Assembly (NCBI GenBank): GCA_009772895.1
Contig: WOUP01000001.1
Location: forward strand, 186,001-250,000
Source: Puniceicoccaceae bacterium 5H
GTDB lineage: Bacteria > Verrucomicrobiota > Verrucomicrobiia > Opitutales > Oceanipulchritudinaceae
DNA: 64,000 bases
Direction: 5' to 3'
A model generated the notes under the pieces. The model was not told the DNA's origin. It searched no databases and saw only the letters and a list, made by a program, of their open reading frames with translations. Below are positions 1 through 9,467 of this stretch, piece by piece. Each line of letters begins with the position of its first letter. The stretch's first letter is position 1. The position numbers were made by a program, and so were the translations under genes.

Positions 1-1314
1 CATGCCCATGGTGTCATGGTAAAAGCGGATATCCATGGGCGGAGCGTCAGGAGAATACATCCACAGGGTCGCTTCAGCCGCATCGGTCTGGGCGTTGCGG
101 ATGTCGATCTGCGTCGGATGCAACTCCCAAAAGTCGCGCATGCCAAAGGCCAGACCACCGGAAGCGCCGCCCACGTAGCCGACACCGGAAGCGCGGTGGC
201 CCTGGTCGACGTCGATCCAGCCGAAGCCTTCCTTGGTGCGTTTGCGGATCTGAAAGCCGTTGGCCGAAAGTTGTGAAAGCGAAACGTCGCCCCATTGTGG
301 CACGTATTGCAGGCGACTCGTCACGCGCTCGTCCCATTCGCTGAGCGGCGGCAGCTTCTTGCCGTCGATTTGGGCCTGGCGCACTTCCTTGCCCGGGTCA
401 CGGCGCAGACCGGTAATCCCTTGCACCGCTTCGGCCCAAAGGCCTTCGCCTTCGCCAGTCAGACGGAGGTGGCGGTCATAAGGCTTGTCGCGCATCGGCA
501 CCGTGAAACGCACGCCCAATCCGCGGATAAAGTCCTTCTGTTCGTCGCCGTCGTAGATGAAGGTGTGGCTGACGCGGATGGACTCGCCGCCCGCATAGAG
601 GTAGACGCGCAGCGTAAAGGGCAGCCAGCTGACGTCCCCTTCGGTTACGTGCTGACCCGTGATCTTGACGACGCCGCGCACGGGGCCGTCCTGCTCGATC
701 TCAACGCTCTGGACCTTACCCTGGAACTCGGAGACATCCGCATTGATGTCCGGGGATCCTTGAACCATGCCGATCAGCTTGCCGTCCTTGGCCGTGACCT
801 TGCCGTTGCGCTCGAGGCTCTGGATGAAGACGTCTCCGCGGCGGGGCACCACACAACGCACCATGCCGTTGTCCAGCACGATGGCATCCCCATCGCGGAT
901 CACCTTGACGGGGTTTCGCGGCTTGGAAGTCGCGCCGGGTTCTACGCTGTATTCACCTGCCGAAACTTCACCGGCGGGAATGGCGTGGGCGGTCCACTTC
1001 AGCGAGCCATCCGGCCAGTAGGCGGTCGGCCAGGTCTGCAACGGCAGTTTCTTGCCCTTGGCATCGGTGATGGCGAAGCTGGCATTGGCCTTGTGAGCGC
1101 CACGAGGCCAGGCCAGGCCCCAGGTGGTGCCGGGATTCAGCGCCGGTTTTTCTTCGAGCCATTGCAGGCGGGTGGGGCCGCCTTTGGAGAATGTGCGGGC
1201 GCTCTTGGCAGTCGGGGGCGTCTGGGCGCCGAGGCTGTGGGAGAGTTGCCAGGCAGCGGCTGCGGTTACAGCGCTGAATTTAACGAAATCGCGGCGGGAA
1301 ACGTTTTGCTTCAT
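1..1314 (-). CDS. Rhamnogalacturonan exolyase-like (PL26/YetA-like) exported protein, 3' end cut by window
   Basis: The reverse strand is open from the ATG at 1314 to base 1, giving 438 residues with no stop, so the C-terminal part lies outside the window. The N-terminus carries a Tat-type signal (SRRDFVKF near residue 5, then an Ala-rich stretch ending at LGAQ). The first domain has the pattern of the PcRGLX/YetA-like N-terminal domain: a TWGLAWPRG segment, then LPLQTWPTAYWPDGSLKW. Family members include exo-acting rhamnogalacturonan lyases that release unsaturated galacturonosyl-rhamnose from pectin. The gene is 33 bases downstream of L-rhamnose mutarotase on the same strand, which fits a rhamnose-releasing enzyme. 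The assignment rests on motif recall and context. The catalytic part is not all visible, so substrate is inferred. Confidence 0.7.
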   Translation of the reverse strand, partial: MKQNVSRRDFVKFSAVTAAAAWQLSHSLGAQTPPTAKSARTFSKGGPTRLQWLEEKPALNPGTTWGLAWPRGAHKANASFAITDAKGKKLPLQTWPTAYWPDGSLKWTAHAIPAGEVSAGEYSVEPGATSKPRNPVKVIRDGDAIVLDNGMVRCVVPRRGDVFIQSLERNGKVTAKDGKLIGMVQGSPDINADVSEFQGKVQSVEIEQDGPVRGVVKITGQHVTEGDVSWLPFTLRVYLYAGGESIRVSHTFIYDGDEQKDFIRGLGVRFTVPMRDKPYDRHLRLTGEGEGLWAEAVQGITGLRRDPGKEVRQAQIDGKKLPPLSEWDERVTSRLQYVPQWGDVSLSQLSANGFQIRKRTKEGFGWIDVDQGHRASGVGYVGGASGGLAFGMRDFWELHPTQIDIRNAQTDAAEATLWMYSPDAPPMDIRFYHDTMGM

Positions 1315-1347
1315 GGGGTTGGGGGAACGAGAGGGAAATAAAAAAGG

Positions 1348-1662
1348 CTACTCGAGGTGAAAGACCTCGGTTAGCGACTGGGAAACGGGACTATTGTCCG
1401 GATTGGCGGGCATGACGTCCGCCATGTGCTTCCACCACTTCTGACAGATTGCGGTCTGGGCGATCGCATCCCAGCGGGCTTCGTCTTCGACTTCGACGTA
1501 GCCGAAAAGTTGGCGGGTGTCAGGGTGGAGGAAGATGGAATAGTTGTGTGCGCCGTGGCTTTTCAGGGTGTCGGCCAGTTCTTGCCAGATGGGTGAGTGG
1601 CGGCGCTCGTATTCCGCTTCCATCCCCTCATTGACGCTCATTACGAAGGCTTTGCGTATCAT
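1348..1662 (-). CDS. rhaM: L-rhamnose mutarotase
   Basis: This 104-residue protein matches the short ferredoxin-like fold family that interconverts the alpha and beta anomers of L-rhamnose in the cytoplasm. Visible hallmarks are the opening [13 protein letters not shown], the central ARRHSPIW-like segment ([12 protein letters not shown]), the [24 protein letters not shown] strand region, and the C-terminal [10 protein letters not shown]. The length is typical for RhaM. Its start codon overlaps the stop of the upstream oxidoreductase by four bases (1659-1662), which indicates translational coupling. The exolyase-like gene follows. The trio therefore looks like a unit for rhamnose-containing pectin. 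The rhaA/rhaB genes of the same window supply the next catabolic steps. Confidence 0.93.
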   Translation of the reverse strand: MIRKAFVMSVNEGMEAEYERRHSPIWQELADTLKSHGAHNYSIFLHPDTRQLFGYVEVEDEARWDAIAQTAICQKWWKHMADVMPANPDNSPVSQSLTEVFHLE

Positions 1663-2858
1663 GACGTTGCAAGTTCGGTAAGTTTGTAGGGTCGGATTGA
1701 TAACAACGCCGCATCCTGCTTCATGGCACGGTCCAGCACGTCGTCGAGATCCTTCACCACCGGGATCTCTCCCTGCTCCGGATTCACCACCTCGTGTGAG
1801 ATTTCCTCCTCGTCGAAGGTGTGGATCTGGAAGTTCTGGTGCAGGTCGGAGATCAGGTGCGTGTGGGGCAGCGCCGTCGAGGCATGACAGATGGGCGTGA
1901 CGCCATCCTGCAGGCGCGCCAAGACCGCGTCGAACATTTGTTGCCGCGTCTTGGCGTAGTCTGGACCGTCACGTCGTATCTCCGATTTGCCATTAGGTGC
2001 TAGCACATACTGGCGATCGTGAAACCACTGTGCATAGCCGTTTTCACCGTAAATGTGAATCTCGGGCTCGCGCAGTTGTCGCGACGAGTGGGTCACACCA
2101 AACCAGAATCTTACATTGTCGTCCGAGCGCGCTTGCACGACCGCCGTATCAAAGCTCTCGATGTCGTGCGCTCGTAATAAGTCCGCCTGGCTGATCTCGA
2201 CAGATGCGGCCGATTCCGCTTTGCGCCCTGCAAAATAAAGGGAAAGATTCACAAAGTGGGCGAACGCATTGTTCAGCGGGGAGTCCATTGCCGCAGCACC
2301 GTCGGCATAGAGTTTTCCGGCCCAGCTGTTGCGCTCGAAATAGGCTCGTGGTCGCGGCCAGATGCCAATCATGCGGACTTTTTTCAAACGCCCGATAGAA
2401 CCATCCACAAGCTGGGACTTCAGCCAACGGGCTTCAGTTGCGTAAATATCTTGAAAACCAATGGCTACCCAGCGCTGGTACTTCTTCTCCGCATCCAGGA
2501 TCGCCTGGGCGTCTTCCTTGCTTCCGGCGAGCGGTTTTTCGACGAGCACATGGGCTCCCGCCTTGAGCGCGGCAATCGTCATACGCGCGTGCCACTGGAT
2601 GCCTGTAGGGATCAGACAGAGGTCGAGATTACCATGCTCTTTCTCGAGCATTTCCTCGTAAGATGGGTAGATTTTAGCCCCCCACTCCTGGAGCTCCCCG
2701 ACCGCCTCGAGTTGCTGCTGGCTTGGAATGACGGCAGCGGCAGTAACCTGCAGGCGCCCTTGTTGATTGGCCTCGCGCAGTAGATCCAGATAGATCTGAG
2801 CATATCCGGTCACACCGATTAGTGCGACCCTGGGACGGGAAGAATTATGAAGAAGCAT
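1659..2858 (-). CDS. Gfo/Idh/MocA family oxidoreductase
   Basis: This is a 399-residue NAD(P)-dependent sugar or sugar-acid dehydrogenase-like protein. The N-terminal Rossmann fold begins [17 protein letters not shown]. The family EKP motif, whose Lys is catalytic, occurs in [18 protein letters not shown] near residue 105. The C-terminal half is the usual alpha/beta substrate domain. There is no signal peptide, so it is probably cytoplasmic. It is the first gene of a three-gene minus-strand unit with rhaM and the exolyase-like gene, and faces a LacI-type regulator. The context suggests a role in handling a rhamnogalacturonan-derived sugar or unsaturated uronate. The substrate cannot be read from sequence, since this superfamily is functionally broad. 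Confidence 0.82.
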   Translation of the reverse strand: MLLHNSSRPRVALIGVTGYAQIYLDLLREANQQGRLQVTAAAVIPSQQQLEAVGELQEWGAKIYPSYEEMLEKEHGNLDLCLIPTGIQWHARMTIAALKAGAHVLVEKPLAGSKEDAQAILDAEKKYQRWVAIGFQDIYATEARWLKSQLVDGSIGRLKKVRMIGIWPRPRAYFERNSWAGKLYADGAAAMDSPLNNAFAHFVNLSLYFAGRKAESAASVEISQADLLRAHDIESFDTAVVQARSDDNVRFWFGVTHSSRQLREPEIHIYGENGYAQWFHDRQYVLAPNGKSEIRRDGPDYAKTRQQMFDAVLARLQDGVTPICHASTALPHTHLISDLHQNFQIHTFDEEEISHEVVNPEQGEIPVVKDLDDVLDRAMKQDAALLSIRPYKLTELATS

Positions 2859-2969
2859 TTAGCGCAAAAATAGCCACGCATCATCGTAAATTGACGATCA
2901 TGGATAAGGGGTTTTAACCAGAGGGGGTGAGTAGCGGGCTGGCTGTTTAAATAATATTAATAAAGCGCT

Positions 2970-2985
2970 TGCCATCAGCGGCAAT
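2970..2985. promoter_or_regulatory. Inverted repeat, possible LacI-family operator
   Basis: TTGCC-N6-GGCAA lies in the divergent region between the oxidoreductase operon (start 2858, minus) and the LacI-type regulator (start 3068, plus). A separate palindrome, AAGCGCTT, sits immediately upstream at 2963-2970. Symmetric sites of this size between a LacI-family gene and a divergent catabolic operon are often operators. Binding is inferred. Confidence 0.3.
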
Positions 2986-3067
2986 ATGGTTCAAATCTGA
3001 CAGTCAGAGCCGCATCTCACCCAATCATACCCCCAAAAATCACCCTTTACCACGGCTCTCTACTCCT

Positions 3068-4117
3068 ATGGCGATAAAATCGGTTCGTGAACTTGCCCGT
3101 ACCCTCGGGCTGTCCCATACAACCGTCTCAGATGCCCTGCGAAACAACCCTCGAGTTAAAGAAGAAACGCGCAAGCGGGTCTTGGAAGCAGCAGAAGAGG
3201 CGGGTTACCAGTACAATCCCTTAGCCGGCGCGCTGATGTCCGAGATGCGCCGGTCTGGCGTCGGCACCTTCCGCGGCGTTGTGGCCGTTATCGATCTGGA
3301 AGACGCCAAGCAGCGTCCCAGCACCGCACAGTCCTACCACCGGCAACTCATGCGCGGGGCAACGGCGGCGGCCAACAACCTCGGCTTCAAGACTGAACTC
3401 TTTGTGCTCGGCCGCGAGCACTTGTCGGTCGAACGTCTGAACACCATCCTGAAATCGCGCGGTATCCGCGGCGTCTTCCTGCTGCCGGCGGGCATCTCGC
3501 CCGATATCGCGAATCTGGACTGGAGTTACTTCGCTGGCATCTACACCGACTACATCATCGAGAAGCCCGGCCTCAACTCCGTCTGTTCCGACCACTTCCG
3601 CTCGATGGTCATTGCCATGCATCGACTGAAGGAACTCGGTTACGAGCGGCCCGGTCTGGTGATGGAAGAAGCGCATGACCGGCGGCTGCTTTACCGTTGG
3701 GAGGCGGCTTTCCGCACCTTCCACGAGCACAACGACTGCTTTACCTGCGTGCCGCCACTGATGGTCAATGCGCTCGACCCAACGCCCTTCAAGCGCTGGT
3801 TTCAGAGTGAGAAGCCTGACGTCGTCCTCTCCCACCGCTCCGATGTCGTGCAGTGGATGGAGGAACTCGGCGCATCTGTCCCGGGAACTCATGGCTATTG
3901 CAGCCTGAACGTGATGACCAGCAACATGGAAGCTGGCGGGCTGGATCTGCGGCCCTATCTCATTGGTGTGCGGGCGATGGAGCAACTGATCGCTCAATTG
4001 CACCGTAATGAATACGGTGTTCCAGAAACGCCGAGTACGACGACTATTCCCGCGGCCTGGAAGCCGGGGCCTACCTTGGCTCCAGTGGAAGCTCAAGCAT
4101 ACTGCGAAGCGGTATAA
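3068..4117 (+). CDS. LacI family transcriptional regulator
   Basis: The 349-residue protein opens with a LacI-type helix-turn-helix (KSVRELARTLGLSHTTVSDALRNNP, residues 3-27) followed by the hinge region. A periplasmic-binding-protein-like effector domain fills the rest, including the GVFLLPAGIS and CSDHFRSMVIAMHRLKELGYERPGLVM segments. I chose the ATG at 3068 because the HTH of LacI proteins starts within a few residues of the N-terminus. An upstream in-frame ATG at 2969 would add 33 residues without domain character. The gene is divergent from the oxidoreductase-rhaM-exolyase operon and upstream of a TonB-dependent receptor, so it probably senses a pectin-derived sugar and controls one or both. 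A terminator follows the stop. Confidence 0.9.
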   Translation: MAIKSVRELARTLGLSHTTVSDALRNNPRVKEETRKRVLEAAEEAGYQYNPLAGALMSEMRRSGVGTFRGVVAVIDLEDAKQRPSTAQSYHRQLMRGATAAANNLGFKTELFVLGREHLSVERLNTILKSRGIRGVFLLPAGISPDIANLDWSYFAGIYTDYIIEKPGLNSVCSDHFRSMVIAMHRLKELGYERPGLVMEEAHDRRLLYRWEAAFRTFHEHNDCFTCVPPLMVNALDPTPFKRWFQSEKPDVVLSHRSDVVQWMEELGASVPGTHGYCSLNVMTSNMEAGGLDLRPYLIGVRAMEQLIAQLHRNEYGVPETPSTTTIPAAWKPGPTLAPVEAQAYCEAV

Positions 4118-4144
4118 TTCGGCATCACATCTCTTACCTGATCG

Positions 4145-4172
4145 AGCGGAGCCTTTGTGCTCCGCTTTTTTT
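4145..4172 (+). terminator. Rho-independent terminator after the LacI gene
   Basis: An 8-bp stem (AGCGGAGC / GCTCCGCT) with a 6-base loop is followed by a run of T. It lies 27 bases after the regulator stop and separates the regulator from the TonB receptor transcript. Confidence 0.85.
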
Positions 4173-4543
4173 ATGTATCGCATAGGCCGCCCGAGAGGGG
4201 GTGTCTATGCCGATGGAAGTCGCCCGATGGTATCTCGATGTGCGGAAGTCAAGATGTATTGTTGTCGGACATAAACTATTGATGGTGAGGTAACTGTAGT
4301 AAGGTTATACGGTTATTAGTCATTGTATGTGACTGTCAGATTTTCATAACATTGCCGTTTGGGTGTATTGTTAGAACACTAGAACCACGCTGGGTCTAAC
4401 CAATGCCCAGTTGTTTACCCCAAGCTACTCAGGCAGTACTCACTAACCCAGCTACTCCCGACAGTTCACTGACCGAATCGGTATGAACATATATGCTGTT
4501 CATGCTCGCCGTAGGTTTGTGCCTATTGTCACAACTCTAACGA
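4173..4543. other. Non-coding leader region before the TonB-dependent receptor
   Basis: About 370 bases, visibly more AT-rich than the flanking genes, without a convincing gene. It follows a terminator and precedes a large receptor gene, so it must contain the receptor promoter and a long 5' leader. I could not pick a reliable -35/-10 pair and found no recognised riboswitch pattern. Confidence 0.5.
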
Positions 4544-7500
4544 ATGCAGTACACTATGACTACGTGCAAGATTCCCCTCTGCAAGAAACTACTCCCCTTC
4601 GCGTCTCTATCGTTATTACTGGCTGCAGCTCCCCATGCCTGGAGCCAGTCCGATTCCGAAGAGGATGACGAAGTCTTCGAGCTCTCGCCTTTCGAGGTGC
4701 GCAGCAGCGAGGACGATATCGGTTACTATGCCTCCAATACCCTGGCTGGTAGCCGCCTCAATACCAACATTGAAGACCTTGCATCTCCCATTACTGTTGT
4801 GACCAAACAGCAGATGCAAGACACGGGCGCGACCAGCTTCAACGAGGTCTTTCTCTATGAAGCCAACACAGAAGGTGCGCTGAACTATACGCCGATCGAA
4901 CTCAATCGTGGCGGTCTGAAGGACAACGTCGGCGGTTCTGCTACCAACGGCGGCGTCAGTGCGACCGCGACGACCGCCAACCGTGTGCGTGGTCTCACCG
5001 CACCGGACTTCGGCTGGAACTATTATCCCTCCCTGGCCCGCATCCCGGCGGACGCCTATAACGTACGGTCGATCGAAATCAATCGCGGCCCGAATTCGAT
5101 TCTATTCGGCTTGGGCAGCCCGGCCGGTATCGTCAACCAATCCGTAGGCTACGGCGTGCTCGGTGACGACCAGACCGACCTGCAATTCCGGGTCGGCACT
5201 GATGGTGTTCGCACCAGCGCCTCGACCAACCAGTCGATGCTGGACGACCGCCTCGCCGTATTCGTCGCGGGCGTCTACGACGAGAAGGAGTTCAGCCGCA
5301 AGCCCTCTCAGGATATTCAGCGGCGCGCCACCATTGGAGTGACGGCCAATCCCTGGAAGGGCGGTACGATCAAGGCCTTCTTCGAGAAATACAGCCGCGA
5401 TCAGCGCCTGCCAAACTACATCATGCCGCGCGACGGCATCACGCCATGGCTCGAAGCCGGGCGCCCGGTATGGGACACGGTGAACCAACAGATCGAGTAT
5501 CTCGATACCGGTGAAATTGTGCCCTTCAACTACACCTATAATGCAGAAGCGGGGGATTTTACCGGTGACTCGGTTCTGACGAACCTAGACTCACCCCAGT
5601 ACGTGCCCGGTATTGGTTTTACTGCTTATGGTCGCTCCGGTGTTATCCGCATGCAATCCGACGGCAGCTTTGATTTCATTCAGCGCCAAGCCAATCAGCA
5701 CTTCCCAGACTTCGACGCCATGGGTACGACCCGGGATGCTTGGCTCGCTGAAGATCCTGCTCGTGCTGCTATGTTCAGCCGCCGTTTGACCCAGTCTGTC
5801 CTACCGCCTACGCCGGATAACTTCGCCTCCAACTGGACGGCTCCTGCTATTACGGATAAGGCTCTTTACGATTGGACGGAAGTCAATCTGCAGGCGACCA
5901 ACTTCGGGGAGTTCAACGCCGAAACCTATAACATCGAGTTCGAGCAAAAAATCATCGAAGACCTCTACTTCACGGCCGGTTGGTTCCGTCAGAATTACAA
6001 GGCCTTCGAGTTTTATCCGATGGGGCAGCAAGCGCCGGTGACGGTTTATATCGATACCAATAAATACGATATCGATGGCAGCCCAATCCCCAACTATCTA
6101 CTGCCGTATGCCGAAGACTATCAGCAGGATCTCGTCCGCTCCGGCCATGACCGCGACGTCGTTCGCGCCATGTTGGCCTATGAAAAAGACTTCACGAAAT
6201 ACGACGGTTGGATGAAGTGGTTTGGCCGGCATCGTTTGATGGGCCTCTATCAATGGCAGGAAGATTATGACTACTACAACCGCCACCGGATCGCGTTTGT
6301 AGAGCCGTCCGTCGATCCTTGGGTAACAGATGATAAGGGCGAGAACTTCCGTTACGCCAATGATACCAGCAAGATCCCTCGTAACCTTTACTACGGTAGT
6401 ACGCAGATGCGTATTACGGCCGGGAGCGACACCAGCTTCGGCGTTCCTGGCTATGGTGGTGTGACGGATACATCGATCCGTGCCTACAATTGGGAGACCG
6501 GGCAATTCCAGGCCGATCCTGTTACGCTGGAAGCGGTGCACTACGATGCCGGCAATGGCGTGGGCGTCCAGCACTCCCAAATCGAATCATACGCAGGTGT
6601 GCTGCAAAGCTTCTTCCTGGATGATCGCATCGTGACGACGCTCGGTATCCGCAATGACGAGTGGAAGGCGCAGGCAAACACCTTGGGTGTTCTCGGCGAC
6701 GAACCCGCCTTGACGACCTCTGAACTCTACCCGCCATCCAACGATTACCGCCTCGCCAACGTGGACAAGCTGCGGGAACGCTTCATGCCTTACGAAACGA
6801 TCGAGCAGACGACCAGTACGGTTGGCATCGTGGTCAAGCCGCTGTCGTGGCTGCACCTCCACTACAATAATTCGGAGAACTTCAGTCCGCCCCCGAGTCA
6901 GGCCTTCAGTATCTATGGCAATACCCTACCCATTCCCTCAGGCGAGGGCGAGGACTACGGGGTGTCGATCAATATGTTCGACAACAAGTTGATTGCTCGC
7001 CTGAACTTCTTCGAAACGAAGTCCATTGCGGAGCGGGCCGGCCAGGCGACCACACTGTTGGATCGGACCGCCCGGATGGATACCGCCAATCTTCGTGGAT
7101 GGGCCGAGACTGTGGTGCGCATTCGCAGTGGGGAAGATCCCAGTGACGAAGATTTCCGGGAGGCTTCGCTGACCGATGCCCAGATTGCTCAGGTCGAGGA
7201 ATTGACTGGCCAGCCTTATACCTGGCCCGACTTCCCGGTCGCTTCGACCCAGACAAACACCGCGGAAGGGTTCGAATTCGAGTTGATCTACAACCCGATG
7301 CAAAACTGGAACATCAAGTTTGTCTTCGCCAAACAGGAGACCGCCTATGACAGCATCCTGCCTGAATATGAGCCATGGATCGCCGACCGAATGGAAGTTT
7401 GGCAAAGCGCCAGCGCTCCGGACTTGGCGGGTGAATACGAGACATCTACTCCGGGTAACACCATCAACGTCGAGAACTTCTGGACGGGGTGGGGCTTCGG

Positions 7501-8029
7501 GGAAATTCCGAACCATCCCAACTCCACGGAGTGGAATCAGGACGTAGCCACCTACTTCGATCAGGTCGTCGATGCGATCGTGGCGGAAGCGCGTCAGTTG
7601 GAAGGGGCGGCACCTTACGGACAACGTGAATGGCGTGCCAATCTGATCACCAACTACCGCTTCACCGAAGGTATGTTCGAAAACTTCAGTGTGGGGGGTG
7701 CCATCCGTACAGAAGCGAAGGCGATCGTGGGTTACCACGGCCTCGTGAATGAGGAAGGGCAATACTACCAGACGGACGCGAACCGCCCGATCTACGACAC
7801 GGATGTGGGCGCCGATCGTTGGGATGACCTGACCCACATCGACTTGTGGTTCAAATATGACTTCCAGCTCAATAACGGGAAGATCAACGCCAGCATCCAA
7901 CTCAATATCCGCGACGTGTTCGCCGAAGAAGACCTCGTGCCGATCTACGCCAATTGGGACGGGACCGTGGCCAACTATCGCATCAGCGAGCCGCGTCAGA
8001 TTTTCCTGACGACCAACCTGAGCTTCTAG
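4544..8029 (+). CDS. TonB-dependent outer-membrane receptor
   Basis: The 1161-residue protein has a signal peptide (a hydrophobic run ending near HAWSQ). The mature N-terminus contains the ELSPFEVRSSEDD motif common in verrucomicrobial TonB receptors. The plug domain follows (SRLNTNIEDLASPITVVTKQQMQDTGA, later SIEINRGPNSILFGLGSPAGIVN). The remainder is a long beta-barrel ending in NLSF, with a terminal aromatic residue as expected for outer-membrane insertion. It should import a large ligand through the outer membrane using TonB-ExbBD energy. It lies between the rhamnogalacturonan unit and the rhamnose operon, so an oligosaccharide containing rhamnose is a reasonable inferred ligand. No SusD-like partner is adjacent. 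An alternative ATG at 4556 would remove four residues. Confidence 0.9.
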   Translation: MQYTMTTCKIPLCKKLLPFASLSLLLAAAPHAWSQSDSEEDDEVFELSPFEVRSSEDDIGYYASNTLAGSRLNTNIEDLASPITVVTKQQMQDTGATSFNEVFLYEANTEGALNYTPIELNRGGLKDNVGGSATNGGVSATATTANRVRGLTAPDFGWNYYPSLARIPADAYNVRSIEINRGPNSILFGLGSPAGIVNQSVGYGVLGDDQTDLQFRVGTDGVRTSASTNQSMLDDRLAVFVAGVYDEKEFSRKPSQDIQRRATIGVTANPWKGGTIKAFFEKYSRDQRLPNYIMPRDGITPWLEAGRPVWDTVNQQIEYLDTGEIVPFNYTYNAEAGDFTGDSVLTNLDSPQYVPGIGFTAYGRSGVIRMQSDGSFDFIQRQANQHFPDFDAMGTTRDAWLAEDPARAAMFSRRLTQSVLPPTPDNFASNWTAPAITDKALYDWTEVNLQATNFGEFNAETYNIEFEQKIIEDLYFTAGWFRQNYKAFEFYPMGQQAPVTVYIDTNKYDIDGSPIPNYLLPYAEDYQQDLVRSGHDRDVVRAMLAYEKDFTKYDGWMKWFGRHRLMGLYQWQEDYDYYNRHRIAFVEPSVDPWVTDDKGENFRYANDTSKIPRNLYYGSTQMRITAGSDTSFGVPGYGGVTDTSIRAYNWETGQFQADPVTLEAVHYDAGNGVGVQHSQIESYAGVLQSFFLDDRIVTTLGIRNDEWKAQANTLGVLGDEPALTTSELYPPSNDYRLANVDKLRERFMPYETIEQTTSTVGIVVKPLSWLHLHYNNSENFSPPPSQAFSIYGNTLPIPSGEGEDYGVSINMFDNKLIARLNFFETKSIAERAGQATTLLDRTARMDTANLRGWAETVVRIRSGEDPSDEDFREASLTDAQIAQVEELTGQPYTWPDFPVASTQTNTAEGFEFELIYNPMQNWNIKFVFAKQETAYDSILPEYEPWIADRMEVWQSASAPDLAGEYETSTPGNTINVENFWTGWGFGEIPNHPNSTEWNQDVATYFDQVVDAIVAEARQLEGAAPYGQREWRANLITNYRFTEGMFENFSVGGAIRTEAKAIVGYHGLVNEEGQYYQTDANRPIYDTDVGADRWDDLTHIDLWFKYDFQLNNGKINASIQLNIRDVFAEEDLVPIYANWDGTVANYRISEPRQIFLTTNLSF

Positions 8030-8070
8030 ACAGGCAAGGGTTTCAGACAGGAGCTTTGTTGATATGTTTC

Positions 8071-8107
8071 GCCTCCGCACTGCCTGGCCTGGTGCGGAGG
8101 CTTTTTT
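8071..8107 (+). terminator. Rho-independent terminator after the TonB receptor
   Basis: A 10-bp stem (GCCTCCGCAC / GTGCGGAGGC) is followed by six T. It lies about 40 bases after the receptor stop. Confidence 0.9.
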
Positions 8108-8146
8108 GTGCAGCGTCTCTCGGGTGAGCTAGACGCCGGTACACAG

Positions 8147-8178
8147 GCAAGCCGCCGGGAGTCTACCGGGCGGCTTGC
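8147..8178 (-). terminator. Hairpin downstream of rhaA, possible terminator without U-tract
   Basis: A 10-bp inverted repeat (GCAAGCCGCC / GGCGGCTTGC) sits 19 bases past the rhaA stop on the minus strand. No T-run follows in that direction, so it may be a weak terminator or an mRNA-stabilising stem for the rhamnose operon. Confidence 0.4.
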
Positions 8179-8197
8179 GTAGCAATGAATGGATCTC

Positions 8198-9445
8198 TTA
8201 GCGCTGACTCAGCACGTTGCTTTCGTAGCTCTTGACCTCTTTCAGCCAGGCAGCTTCGCCGGGCGTGCCCTGGCGCTGGCAGAACTCTTCCCACACCGCC
8301 GACCACGGCATGGCCTTCGCCTGCTCGAAGAGCGCCAGGCGGGTAGTGTAGTCGCCGGAAAGCTCGGCCTGCTTCAGTTGTTCGGCGGGCTCCAGCAGCG
8401 CTTGCAGCAGGGCCTTTTGGGCGGCACGGGTGCCGATGACCCAGGCGGCGATGCGATTGATGCTCGCGTCGAAGAAGTCCAGCCCGATGTGGGTCTTGGG
8501 CAGCGCGTTGCAGCGCACGAGTTCCTGCATGATCGCCTTGGTCGGATCGTCGAGCAACACCACGTGGTCGCTGTCCCAACGGACACCGCGGCTCACGTGC
8601 AGCAACAGGTGCGGGACCGAGAGCAGGACCGAGGAAATCTTGTCGGCGATGCTCTCCGTTGGGTGGAAGTGGCCGGCGTCGAGGCACAGCACCTTTTGCT
8701 TTTTGATCGCATAGCCGAGGTAAAACTCGTGCGAGCCCACCACAAAGCTCTCGGAGCCGATGCCGAAGAGCTTGGACTCCACGGCGTCGAGGTGCTCGGA
8801 TGCCGGGATGTCTTCGGCGAAGACCGTGTTCAGGCTCTCTTCCAGACGCGCGCGGTAGCTCAAGCGGTCGGCCGGCAGATCCTTCATGCCGTCCGGGATC
8901 CAGACATTGGTCACGGTCGGGCTGCCGAGCTGTTGACCCATGGCGCGACCGATCTCGCGACTGCGCTTGCAGTGTTCGATCCAGAAATCCCGTACGCTGG
9001 TGTCCGGGTGGCTCAAGGTCAGGCCATCGTCGGCCTTCTCGTGGCCGAAGCAGGTCGGGTTGAAATCCATGCCCATCTTGCGCTCGCGGCACCAGTCGAT
9101 CCAGCTCTGGAAGTGGCTGACTTCGATGGCGTCGCGGTCGACGGTCTCGCCGCCGAAGTCGCCGTAGATGGCGTGCAGGTTGAGGCGATGCGTGCCCGGG
9201 ATGAGCTTCAGGGCCTGATCGAGGTCCTGGCGCAATTCCGCGAGGGTGCGGGCCTTGCCGAGGTAGTTACCGGTCACGGCGAGGCCGCCACCGAGTTCAC
9301 CGTCGGCATTTTCAAAGCCGCCGACGTCATCGCCCTGCCAGCAGTGCAGGGAAATCGCGACCTGGGCGAGCGTGCTGAGGACTGCCTCGGTGTCGACGCC
9401 GAGACTGGCGTAGCTTTCGCGGGCAAAATCGTAAGGAGCGGTCAT
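8198..9445 (-). CDS. rhaA: L-rhamnose isomerase
   Basis: This 415-residue cytoplasmic enzyme converts L-rhamnose to L-rhamnulose. It is strongly similar to the E. coli RhaA type along its whole length: [15 protein letters not shown] near residue 32, [47 protein letters not shown] and [12 protein letters not shown]. The last segments hold the conserved metal-binding and catalytic residues of the TIM barrel. I chose the ATG at 9445, where homology begins. A longer in-frame start would read into lutC. It is the last gene of the rhaB-lutABC-rhaA operon, 22 bases after lutC, and a hairpin follows it. Confidence 0.97.
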   Translation of the reverse strand: MTAPYDFARESYASLGVDTEAVLSTLAQVAISLHCWQGDDVGGFENADGELGGGLAVTGNYLGKARTLAELRQDLDQALKLIPGTHRLNLHAIYGDFGGETVDRDAIEVSHFQSWIDWCRERKMGMDFNPTCFGHEKADDGLTLSHPDTSVRDFWIEHCKRSREIGRAMGQQLGSPTVTNVWIPDGMKDLPADRLSYRARLEESLNTVFAEDIPASEHLDAVESKLFGIGSESFVVGSHEFYLGYAIKKQKVLCLDAGHFHPTESIADKISSVLLSVPHLLLHVSRGVRWDSDHVVLLDDPTKAIMQELVRCNALPKTHIGLDFFDASINRIAAWVIGTRAAQKALLQALLEPAEQLKQAELSGDYTTRLALFEQAKAMPWSAVWEEFCQRQGTPGEAAWLKEVKSYESNVLSQR

Positions 9446-9467
9446 GGTGTGTGGTCGAGTCTTCGGT

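Noticed and set aside
295-1341. A 348-codon plus-strand frame at the left edge
   Set aside because: It is antisense to the truncated exolyase-like gene, whose translation shows a Tat signal and a recognisable N-terminal domain.
2981-3010. tRNA-like GGTTCAAATC motif
   Set aside because: The flanks do not pair into a T-arm or acceptor stem, and no other tRNA arms are visible.
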